Source: Lactobacillus sp.
GTDB lineage: Bacteria > Bacillota > Bacilli > Lactobacillales > Lactobacillaceae
Direction of reading: 5' to 3'
Assembly (NCBI RefSeq): GCF_014803895.1
Contig: NZ_JAAVAU010000019.1
Location: 1 to 25,010, forward strand
Length of the DNA: 25,010 bases
The notes beneath the pieces are model-generated. The model was not told where the DNA came from. It ran no database searches and saw only the letters and a list, made by a program, of their open reading frames with translations. Made by a program: the position numbers and the translations under genes. This document shows, one piece after another, positions 1 through 6,095 of the stretch. Position 1 is the first letter of the stretch; every line of letters begins with the position of its first letter.

Positions 1-118
1 ACAGGTTCTGTGAGTTAGGTATGAGACCTTTCGGACATCGAAAGCTAATTCTCTGTAAGATCCTAAACACTACCTGTTGTTCCCAGAAACTCGGGAATTC
101 ATTCCCGATGTAGTTCAT
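1..118 (+). mobile_element. Right end of an IS200/IS605-family element (left copy)
   Basis: The first 118 bases match, in inverted orientation, the 118 bases that follow a tnpB stop codon at the other edge of the window (24695-24812). They carry the subterminal hairpin typical of IS200/IS605 right ends: tcgggaat at 91-98 pairs with attcccga at 101-108, followed by a short tail ending gttcat at 113-118. Similarity stops at 118, so that is taken as the element boundary. The window starts directly after where the tnpB stop codon would be; the tnpB body should lie off the left edge on the + strand, reading into the window. No transposase is visible in this part. Confidence 0.88.
1..118 (+). ncRNA. 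Putative TnpB omega-RNA (reRNA) scaffold, left copy
   Basis: TnpB nucleases use an RNA made from the 3' end of tnpB and the IS right end, with the guide read from the flanking DNA. This stretch can fold as a long-range stem, 1-6 with 72-77, 10-12 with 68-70 and 15-19 with 62-66, enclosing a perfect 6-bp hairpin at 28-33/39-44 with a 5-nt loop. The same fold is possible in the right-edge copy, where the 28-44 hairpin has a different sequence but still pairs perfectly. The guide would begin at about 119 and would be antisense to the 3' end of the exporter gene. The RNA role is inferred from position and covariation; the 5' end may lie within tnpB, outside the window. Confidence 0.7.
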
Positions 119-1571
119 TAGGAGATTTTCTCCAGTTATAATAAAAATTAAAAACAGTTGCAACAATTAATAAAATAAATGATACTAGCATAATTTCTTT
201 AATACCTGAATGAAAGATCATTCTCATTTCTGGTACTAACTGTTGTGGTAAGCTTTTAGCCGTTTCAGCATCACTTAACTTATTCATCATAGTCATTGTA
301 ATATTAGTTTTATGAGCAATTCCATGTTCCAAAGAAAGATTCATAATTACCCCATAAATTGCAGCCATCACAGTTTGAGCTAAGATTCTAATTAAGTATG
401 AAGTAGAAGTTGCAGTGGGCATATCTTTTCTACCAGCATCAACCTGTACCTTAACTTGTAAAGCAACAAAGATAAATCCTACACCGATTCCAGAAAAAGC
501 AGCTAATATTGTTAAAAGCCAAACTGGAGTTGACAAAGTAGAAAGATACATCCCACCAACAGAAATCATCATGGTAATAATTCCTATCATTACTAAAGAA
601 AATGTTCTCAAATGCTCTTGAATAGTCGCCACAGTTTGTGAAGCAATAATTTCTACAACTGAATTTGGGATTAACGTCATCCCACCAAGAAGTGCAGATA
701 AGCCTAAAAGTCCTTGGGCCCACATTGGCAAATAAGTATTGACAGCAATAAAAGCACCCCATGTAAAAGCAAAGAGTAGAAAATCACCATTTAAATCGTG
801 CTTTTTAAAAATAGATAAAGGGATAATAGGATTTTTAGCTCTCTTTTCTCGCTCCAAAAATAAAAATAGAAAAATTAAACTACAACTTACTAAACCAAAT
901 ACAATAATATTATTTGCAATTCCTAATAATTGAACCCCACCTAAAAATAATAGTAAACCAACAATTAGAAAACCCGCTCCCGGCAAATCAAAAATTGCAG
1001 TAGATTTAGGCGTGACTGGCTTATAATAAATCAAGCAAATAAGTAAGACAAGCAGACCAATCGGCACATTAATATAAAATACCCAATTCCAAGATAAGGC
1101 ATCAATTAACCATCCTCCAATTAGTGGACCTAAAATTGCTGCACCGTTAAAACTAGCAGTCAAATAGCCTAATACTTGGGTGCGCTTCTTAATATTTTTA
1201 AAAACATATCCCGCAATTATGTAAGGAAGTGACCCCATACCACCAGCGCCTACTCCCATAATTAAGCGTGAACACAGAAAGAAAATAATATTCGGTGCCA
1301 TCCCCTGGAGAGCAGATCCGATAATAAAAAGAACAATTGAAATTTCAAATGCTTTTTTATTAGTAATTTTTTCACCGATTTTAGTCCAAATAGGAATTGA
1401 AATTGACATCCCTAACAGGTAAATAGCTACAATCCATCCCATAAATTGAATTCCATGTAATGCTGAAACAATTGCTGGAATTGCAGTATTGGTGATTGTA
1501 CTATCAAGGCCTGACATTACATTTCCAAGCATTAATGCCACAGTTACCATTGTGATCTGCTTTTTATTCAT
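99..1571 (-). CDS. MFS drug exporter, DHA2 (EmrB/QacA) type, 14 TM; C-terminus rewritten by an IS end
   Basis: A 490-residue, very hydrophobic protein, the usual length of 14-helix DHA2 drug/H+ antiporters that expel toxic compounds through the cytoplasmic membrane. Visible family marks are GLDSTITNTAIPAI in helix 1 (about residues 21-34), a motif-A-like loop around IPIWTKIGEKITNKK, and the motif-C region LGPLIGGWLI followed by NWVFYINVPIG. The ATG at 1571 has AAGGAG six bases upstream (1578-1583). The last residues, after YYNWRKSP, are encoded inside the IS right end (99-118), which also supplies the stop codon. The native tail is therefore lost, but all helices appear intact and the protein may still work. 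It is divergent from proC. Substrate unknown. Confidence 0.9.
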   Translation of the reverse strand: MNKKQITMVTVALMLGNVMSGLDSTITNTAIPAIVSALHGIQFMGWIVAIYLLGMSISIPIWTKIGEKITNKKAFEISIVLFIIGSALQGMAPNIIFFLCSRLIMGVGAGGMGSLPYIIAGYVFKNIKKRTQVLGYLTASFNGAAILGPLIGGWLIDALSWNWVFYINVPIGLLVLLICLIYYKPVTPKSTAIFDLPGAGFLIVGLLLFLGGVQLLGIANNIIVFGLVSCSLIFLFLFLEREKRAKNPIIPLSIFKKHDLNGDFLLFAFTWGAFIAVNTYLPMWAQGLLGLSALLGGMTLIPNSVVEIIASQTVATIQEHLRTFSLVMIGIITMMISVGGMYLSTLSTPVWLLTILAAFSGIGVGFIFVALQVKVQVDAGRKDMPTATSTSYLIRILAQTVMAAIYGVIMNLSLEHGIAHKTNITMTMMNKLSDAETAKSLPQQLVPEMRMIFHSGIKEIMLVSFILLIVATVFNFYYNWRKSPNELHRE

Positions 1572-1711
1572 AACTTACTCCTTATCCACAAAGCGCTTAA
1601 AATCAACGCTTAAACATGTATATGTTAGTCCTTTTTTTAAAATTTGAAAAGTATAATTTTTTTACTTAATTTGGTAAGCTATAAGAAAAAGTTAATGAAA
1701 GGGAAATTATT
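1572..1711. promoter_or_regulatory. Divergent intergenic region with a direct repeat upstream of the exporter
   Basis: This 140-bp gap between the exporter (-) and proC (+) contains cgcttaa at 1594-1600 and again at 1607-1613, a 13-bp period overlapping the palindrome aagcgctt (1591-1598). These lie between the ribosome binding site and a possible minus-strand promoter, TTACCA (1672-1677) - 16 bp - TATACT (1650-1655). A TATAAG at 1680-1685 could be the -10 of proC, but no good -35 is seen. The repeat would suit a repressor binding site for the exporter; this is an inference, and no regulator gene is in the window. Confidence 0.4.
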
Positions 1712-2482
1712 ATGAAAATTGGTATTATTGGCGTAGGTCATATGGGTACAGCAATCATTGAGGGACTTAAAATAAATTCTACTAATGAAATTATTGCCCA
1801 AAATCCTGCCAATCCTCGTGTAAGTAAATTGGCCCAAGAATTAGATTTTACTTTATTCAATGACATTAACGAATTTCAAAGTCAAAATCCTGAAATCATT
1901 ATTTTAACTACTCCCGCTGAAATTACTTTAAGGGTAGCTAATCAATTACGAAATTTAAATAACCAAACAATTATTATTTCTGCAGCTGCAGGTATTAAAA
2001 TAGCAGAATTTAGACAATTCTTATCCCAATCAGATATTGTTCGTATTATTCCTAATATCCCTGTTTCAGTAAATGCTGGAACAATCGGCTTTAGTTGCGA
2101 AGAGGATCTAGACGGAGAAATTAAAACCAGGGTCATCAATTTTTTAAAACAACTTGGAGATGTTATTCCTGTTAAAGAAAGTGAACTCAGTATTGTTGGC
2201 ACAATTGGCGGTTGTGGTCCTGCATTTGTGGATATTTTTTTAGATGCATTAGGGGATGCGGGCGTATTAAACGGTCTTAATCGAGATACCGCTAATCAAC
2301 TAGCATCCAGCATGGTAAAAGGAAGTGCTGAACTCGCCTATAAGACAAAACTTGCTCCTGCTCTTCTAAGGGATAAAGTTTGTTCACCAGGAGGTACAAC
2401 AATTAAAGGGGTACAGGCTTTAGAAAAAAATGGCTTCCGTTACGCTATAATGGATGCCATAAACAAAGCTAATAAAAACTAA
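1712..2482 (+). CDS. proC: Pyrroline-5-carboxylate reductase
   Basis: A 256-residue cytosolic NAD(P)H-dependent reductase making the last step of proline synthesis, pyrroline-5-carboxylate to L-proline. The N-terminus shows the Rossmann nucleotide-binding motif GIIGVGHMG (residues 4-12). The C-terminal dimerisation/substrate domain has GGCGPAFVDIFLDALGDAG, and the family signature SPGGTTIKGVQALEKNGF starts near residue 225. Length is close to the usual 260-280. The ATG at 1712 is preceded by AAAGGGA. It is a single-gene unit, divergent from the exporter and closed by a strong terminator at 2494-2522. Confidence 0.95.
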   Translation: MKIGIIGVGHMGTAIIEGLKINSTNEIIAQNPANPRVSKLAQELDFTLFNDINEFQSQNPEIIILTTPAEITLRVANQLRNLNNQTIIISAAAGIKIAEFRQFLSQSDIVRIIPNIPVSVNAGTIGFSCEEDLDGEIKTRVINFLKQLGDVIPVKESELSIVGTIGGCGPAFVDIFLDALGDAGVLNGLNRDTANQLASSMVKGSAELAYKTKLAPALLRDKVCSPGGTTIKGVQALEKNGFRYAIMDAINKANKN

Positions 2483-2493
2483 TAAAATAAAAA

Positions 2494-2528
2494 CTCAAAG
2501 ATATACGGGATATATCTTTGAGCTTTTT
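2494..2528. terminator. Bidirectional rho-independent terminator between proC and the CPBP gene
   Basis: A 12-bp perfect stem (2494-2505 with 2511-2522) and 5-nt loop is followed by cttttttatt on the + strand and by a T-rich run on the - strand. It can end proC from one side and the convergent CPBP gene from the other. Confidence 0.9.
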
Positions 2529-3298
2529 TATTCTAAATTATTTATTTTTTTATTATAAAGAAAAATCCAGAGTAAACTTACTATAAGAATTGGTAAAAAA
2601 ATTACTAATACTCCTATCCAAGATACAGCAACAGTAGTTGCTGACTTTATAACTGGTGAAAAATCAAACAAAAAGTGCATTACAGCTGGAATAACCATTG
2701 CATTGGACCAAATATGAATCGTACAAAATAACATACCAATTGCAAAAGCATAAAATACTTGCTGACTTGTAGCTGCTAAAGTTTGATGAGTCAAATTAAC
2801 TAGATGCATTAAACCAAAAATTGCAGAAACTGAAATACTTGATAATAACAAAGTATATTTTTGTTTTTTAAAAACACCTATAAATGCATTAAAAAATAAA
2901 TTTCTAAAAATAAATTCTTCTGCAAAACCTGCACCAATTGCTGTTGCCAAACAAATTAAGGTCATCATCCATCCTTCTCTAAAGATCATGACCCAGCCTA
3001 AGGCCTTAGCTAGATAAACGTAAGCTAGCATAACAACTAAAATAGCTGATAAAATTGCTAACTTTCCTTGTTTAGGTCTATTTTTTAATACAGTTGTAGT
3101 CTCAGAGAAATAAGCACATGCACTTGCCACAGCTAGAGCAATGAACATATATAAGAGTCTATTCCAAGGTTGAGGAATACTCTTAATTAGAGTTATTCTT
3201 CCTGCAAAAACGTAAATTAATAATAAAATTATCCCTGAAATAAACATCTTTAATAATGAATAGGGATAGTTTAAAAAAGTGAGCTTATCTTTGTTCAT
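2528..3298 (-). CDS. CPBP family intramembrane metalloprotease (CAAX/Abi-like)
   Basis: A 256-residue protein with about seven to eight membrane helices. It carries the three motifs of the CPBP (CAAX protease and bacteriocin-processing) family: EEFIFR (E127, E128, R132), FGLMH (H165) and the later AVMHFLFD (H208). These residues bind the catalytic metal in this glutamate-type protease fold. In lactic acid bacteria, members are often tied to bacteriocin self-immunity, but no bacteriocin gene is seen nearby, so its substrate is unknown. The ATG at 3298 has a strong GGAGGA ribosome binding site, and the gene has its own promoter at 3322-3350 and shares a terminator with proC. Confidence 0.88.
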   Translation of the reverse strand: MNKDKLTFLNYPYSLLKMFISGIILLLIYVFAGRITLIKSIPQPWNRLLYMFIALAVASACAYFSETTTVLKNRPKQGKLAILSAILVVMLAYVYLAKALGWVMIFREGWMMTLICLATAIGAGFAEEFIFRNLFFNAFIGVFKKQKYTLLLSSISVSAIFGLMHLVNLTHQTLAATSQQVFYAFAIGMLFCTIHIWSNAMVIPAVMHFLFDFSPVIKSATTVAVSWIGVLVIFLPILIVSLLWIFLYNKKINNLE

Positions 3299-3321
3299 GA
3301 TTTTTCCTCCAATTCAAGTTA

Positions 3322-3350
3322 ATTAAAAAGGAAAAATGAAATAATTGCAA
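3322..3350 (-). promoter_or_regulatory. Likely promoter of the CPBP gene
   Basis: On the minus strand TTGCAA (3345-3350) and TTTAAT (3322-3327) are spaced by 17 bp, just after the terminator of the upstream gene and 24 bp ahead of the start codon. Confidence 0.6.
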
Positions 3351-3356
3351 GTTATT

Positions 3357-3405
3357 AAAAAAGCCGGTTTTATCTCGGGACTGAATTACCGAGTTTTCAC
3401 CAGCT
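3357..3405 (-). terminator. Rho-independent terminator of the hpt-amidotransferase-ABM-reductase group
   Basis: Read on the minus strand, AGCUGGU (3399-3405) pairs with ACCGGCU (3362-3368) through one G-U pair, and CUCGG (3389-3393) pairs with CCGAG (3374-3378) inside it. The outer stem runs directly into six Ts. It lies 25 bp past the stop codon at 3430. Confidence 0.75.
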
Positions 3406-3429
3406 CATAACATTATAAAAATTTAGGAA

Positions 3430-4065
3430 TTATTTAATTGAAGCTAAAGCACTATCAATTGGTGTATTTCCACCAGTAATTTCAATAACTTTCTTTTTTG
3501 TATTTGGATATTTAATAATATCTGCTAAAACGCGTGCCACATCAGGAATTGGGTTTTCTAAAGACTCGTTATTATTTAATGCAATTTTACCAGTTCCAGC
3601 ACTTTCAATTAAATTAGTTGGCTGTAGAATCGTATAATCAAGATTAGTTGAGTCCATTAAAAATTTATCCGCAAAAAATTTAGCTGCTAAGTAATCCTCA
3701 AGTCCTGGAATAGAGCTAAACTTATTAACATTTAAACTATACATTGAACTAAGCATTATATAACGCTTAATCCCTACCCTTTCAGCAGCCATCATAGTTT
3801 TAACTGCACCCAGCGCATCAGTTTGTATTAAATCTTTACCACGTGATCCAGCAGTAAAGTAAATAACTTCACTACCTAATATTTGATCAGCAATATCATC
3901 AACACTAGCATGCAAATTCAGTTTTTCAGTCTCTACACCATTTAATTTAATAATATTTTCCGGATGACGTGCAGCAGCCTTGATAGTGTGACCATCAGCA
4001 ATCAAATACTTAATTAAGTCAGTAGCTACTCTTCCCGATCCACCAATAACAAATATTTTACTCAT
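3430..4065 (-). CDS. NAD(P)-binding oxidoreductase, atypical SDR (NmrA/YwnB-like)
   Basis: A 211-residue Rossmann-fold protein. The N-terminus has the dinucleotide-binding motif GGSGRVA (residues 8-14), followed by a basic ARHPE segment that would favour NADP(H). A middle YIMLSSMYSLN stretch resembles the catalytic strand of atypical short-chain dehydrogenases, and the C-terminal ITGGNTPI segment is typical of the NAD(P)H-binding PF13460 group. Such proteins reduce flavin/biliverdin-type substrates or act as redox sensors; the substrate here is unknown. The ATG at 4065 follows AGAGGG. It lies 71 bp after the monooxygenase and is probably co-transcribed with it. Confidence 0.8.
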   Translation of the reverse strand: MSKIFVIGGSGRVATDLIKYLIADGHTIKAAARHPENIIKLNGVETEKLNLHASVDDIADQILGSEVIYFTAGSRGKDLIQTDALGAVKTMMAAERVGIKRYIMLSSMYSLNVNKFSSIPGLEDYLAAKFFADKFLMDSTNLDYTILQPTNLIESAGTGKIALNNNESLENPIPDVARVLADIIKYPNTKKKVIEITGGNTPIDSALASIK

Positions 4066-4136
4066 GATAATCTACCCTCTTTAGAACTTATATCATAATA
4101 ATAAATTATTTTTTATTAGTAGCAAAATGAAAAGAC

Positions 4137-4463
4137 TTACTTTCTTAAGTAACGAGAATCTGTTTCTGGCATATCATTTGAAATGAATCTCTCAGCTTTC
4201 ATATGCAAATCATACTTATCACGCAACTTAGCCAAATCTTGCATCATTGTCGTCTTGTGGTGAGCATCAATTGCAGCCTGATCTACCCAAGAATCAATCA
4301 ATAAAACAGTTTCTGGATCATTAAGTGGTTGAAAATATTCATACTTTTCATTTCCCGGTTCTTGACGGATTTTATCTGCTAAACCACTTTCTTCCATTTC
4401 ACGAACAAACTTTTGGGCACTACCATTTTTACCAGTGTAATAAAGATTTATAGTCAAACTCAC
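4137..4463 (-). CDS. Putative quinol monooxygenase (ABM family)
   Basis: A small protein of about 109 residues with the antibiotic biosynthesis monooxygenase (dimeric ferredoxin-like barrel) pattern: a first strand SLTINLYYTGKNG, a helix KFVREMEESGLADKIRQEPG, then YEYFQPLNDPETVLLIDSW and a helix ending HHKTTMM. These cofactor-free enzymes oxidise quinols or similar compounds. I chose the GTG at 4461-4463 because AGAAGGA lies just upstream at suitable spacing. An in-frame ATG at 4487 would add eight residues (basic, not family-like) and has no ribosome binding site. It sits 52 bp after the amidotransferase, same strand, likely the same operon. The real substrate is unknown. Confidence 0.78.
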   Translation of the reverse strand: MSLTINLYYTGKNGSAQKFVREMEESGLADKIRQEPGNEKYEYFQPLNDPETVLLIDSWVDQAAIDAHHKTTMMQDLAKLRDKYDLHMKAERFISNDMPETDSRYLRK

Positions 4464-4515
4464 TCTAATCCTTCTCCCTTTTATCATAAGCAGAAAAACA
4501 AAAACTTATTTATTA

Positions 4516-5196
4516 TTACTTTTTATTTTTACTAGTAATAAAATCTAATAACTTAAACATTACATCTTTATTTTCTACTGGCACACCGTGCTTTAAAATA
4601 TCGTAATAAGTTTGATTCAAATCATTTTTATCTTCAGGATATTCCTGATCGTTAATAGCAATCTCACGCAAATCATCTTCTTCAGGTTCAAAATGAAACT
4701 GCAATCCTATTACATTATCATAAAGTAGAAAACCTTGATTTTGGACTAAATCACTAGAAAACAATAATTTAGCTTCTTTAGGAATTTCAAACATTTGTTG
4801 ATGCCAATGAAGAGCAGTTAATTTTTTCGGAATATCAGGAATAGTCTTATCCTGTAAATATACTGGTGCCCATCCAACTTCTTTATGGGGTGCATCTAAA
4901 ACTTTATAACCAAGAGCTTTAGCAATCTGCTGAGCACCAAAACAAGCGCCAAAAATTGGTTTACATAGTTTCAACATTTGTTTAATTAACTTACGTTCTT
5001 GTATAATCCAATCTACATCATCGTTCGGACTCATTGGACCACCTAAAATCACTAACAAATCTGTATCGTCTACAGTTGGTAAATGATTAAAAGTTTCAGG
5101 ATGATAAACATATATCTCATGGTTATTTTTATTTGCCCAAGACTTAATAGCTCCCGGACCCTCATTAGGGGTATGTTGTAAAACATTAATTCTCAT
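4516..5196 (-). CDS. Type 1 glutamine amidotransferase (GMP-synthase-like, stand-alone)
   Basis: A 226-residue class I glutamine amidotransferase domain. It shows the oxyanion strand LVILGGPMSP (residues 48-57), the nucleophile elbow FGACFGAQ with Cys85, and the His-x-Glu pair in QFHFEPE (H168, E170), so the glutaminase triad is complete. It has no attached synthetase domain, unlike full GMP synthase (about 510 residues). Similar stand-alone proteins are widespread, and their ammonia acceptor is usually unknown. It starts 31 bp after hpt, and the ATG at 5196 is preceded by AAGGATGA. The link with hpt hints at purine or nucleotide metabolism, but this is inference only. Confidence 0.85.
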   Translation of the reverse strand: MRINVLQHTPNEGPGAIKSWANKNNHEIYVYHPETFNHLPTVDDTDLLVILGGPMSPNDDVDWIIQERKLIKQMLKLCKPIFGACFGAQQIAKALGYKVLDAPHKEVGWAPVYLQDKTIPDIPKKLTALHWHQQMFEIPKEAKLLFSSDLVQNQGFLLYDNVIGLQFHFEPEEDDLREIAINDQEYPEDKNDLNQTYYDILKHGVPVENKDVMFKLLDFITSKNKK

Positions 5197-5227
5197 TTAT
5201 TTATCATCCTTATTAACTTATTATAAC

Positions 5228-5764
5228 TTAGCTTGCATAAACTTTATGTTTTAAAATTCCGACATAAGGTAAATTACGATAAAAACCATTATAGTCCAAA
5301 CCATAACCAACTAAAAATTCATCCGGTGCATTAAAACCAATATAATCTCCATGGAGATCAACTTGACGCGTTTCTGGCTTATCTAACATAGCACAAATTT
5401 CAACACTCTTAGCTCCACGCTCAAGAAATAATTGCTTTAGATATTTTAAAGTATGGCCAGTATCAATAATGTCTTCCATTAAAATTACTGCTCGGCCTTT
5501 AACATCTGACTTCACGTCCTGAACTAATTCTACCTTCCCCGTCGAGTTCGCACCAACATAACTCTTAGCTTTGATTGGATCAACGTTCAACTTGAAATTC
5601 ATTCGTTTAAGCATATCACTAGCGAAGACCATTGCTCCAGTCATTACTGGCACAACAAGAGGTATTTGATTAGCATATTTATTAGTTAATTGTGCTCCAA
5701 TTTCATCCATGCGCTCATTAAGTTGCTTTTGACTATATAAGATAGTTTCAATATCGTTATTCAT
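5228..5764 (-). CDS. hpt: Hypoxanthine(-guanine) phosphoribosyltransferase
   Basis: A 178-residue cytosolic purine salvage enzyme that joins hypoxanthine or guanine to PRPP, giving IMP or GMP. The PRPP-binding signature VILMEDIIDTGHT is at about residues 93-105, with acidic pair E97/D98 and D101. The flexible-loop region is around KSYVGANSTG (67-76). The base-recognition part near the C-terminus is FLVGYGLDYNGFYRNLPYVG. Length matches the family. The ATG at 5764 has GGAAGGA upstream. It is first in a probable operon with the amidotransferase, monooxygenase and reductase genes, with gaps of 31, 52 and 71 bp. It is not next to tilS/ftsH here. Confidence 0.95.
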   Translation of the reverse strand: MNNDIETILYSQKQLNERMDEIGAQLTNKYANQIPLVVPVMTGAMVFASDMLKRMNFKLNVDPIKAKSYVGANSTGKVELVQDVKSDVKGRAVILMEDIIDTGHTLKYLKQLFLERGAKSVEICAMLDKPETRQVDLHGDYIGFNAPDEFLVGYGLDYNGFYRNLPYVGILKHKVYAS

Positions 5765-5798
5765 AATAATTTTAATCCTTCCAATTGATAACGATAAG

Positions 5799-5804
5799 AT
5801 TTTA
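5799..5804 (-). promoter_or_regulatory. Possible extended -10 promoter of hpt
   Basis: On the minus strand TGTTAAAAT gives an extended -10 (TAAAAT at 5799-5804), 35 bp upstream of the hpt start. The -35 is poor (TTACAA at 17 bp). The upstream region to about 5900 is very AT-rich. Confidence 0.4.
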
Positions 5805-5973
5805 ACACATATTTAGTGGTTTTGTAATCAAAAATCGCTAAAAATATATTTAATTTATTAATTATATTATTTATTGTAATATATATTGTTCGTGTTTTTT
5901 GAATAGTTTTTTTACTGTCAATAGCCTTACACGATTCCTCAATTATTGCTACCATGTATCAAAAACAGGTAAT

Positions 5974-6038
5974 AAAAAAGCCACTATTTCTAATGCTCAA
6001 CAATAAAAATTATCGCTACCCAATTTACTCAGTGGCTT
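5974..6038 (-). ncRNA. Structured minus-strand element with terminator-like end, function unknown
   Basis: In the 331-bp gap between rlmD and hpt, AAGCCACT (6031-6038) pairs with AGTGGCTT (5978-5985), about 45 nt apart, and runs straight into six Ts on the minus strand. Inside the loop, CGATAAT and ATTGTTG can pair only as minus-strand RNA, because the pairs include G-U. It lies just after the rlmD terminator, so it is either a second terminator or the 3' part of a small RNA. No promoter of its own is clear. The rest of this gap holds no convincing gene. Confidence 0.4.
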
Positions 6039-6054
6039 CAAACTATTAGATAAC

Positions 6055-6093
6055 AAAAATGACTAATCACTAAATATATGATTAGTCATTTTT
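6055..6093. terminator. Bidirectional rho-independent terminator after rlmD
   Basis: A 15-bp perfect stem (6055-6069 with 6079-6093) with a 9-nt loop and T-runs on both sides starts 3 bp after the rlmD stop codon. Confidence 0.85.
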
Positions 6094-6095
6094 AA

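Noticed and set aside
2528..3298. The CPBP protease as part of a bacteriocin locus
   Set aside because: No bacteriocin precursor with a double-glycine leader, transporter or two-component system is nearby.
3357..3405. A riboswitch ahead of the CPBP gene
   Set aside because: The structure is a nested stem running into Ts at the end of the preceding gene, and a plausible promoter lies after it, so it is a terminator of the upstream unit.
4464..4487. Longer monooxygenase start (ATG at 4487)
   Set aside because: No ribosome binding site; AGAAGGA is well placed for the GTG at 4461-4463, and the added residues overlap that site.
5761..5955. A 64-codon open frame on the minus strand overlapping the start of hpt
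   Set aside because: No ribosome binding site, low-complexity Ile/Lys/Asn-rich product typical of AT-rich noncoding DNA, and it covers the probable hpt promoter.
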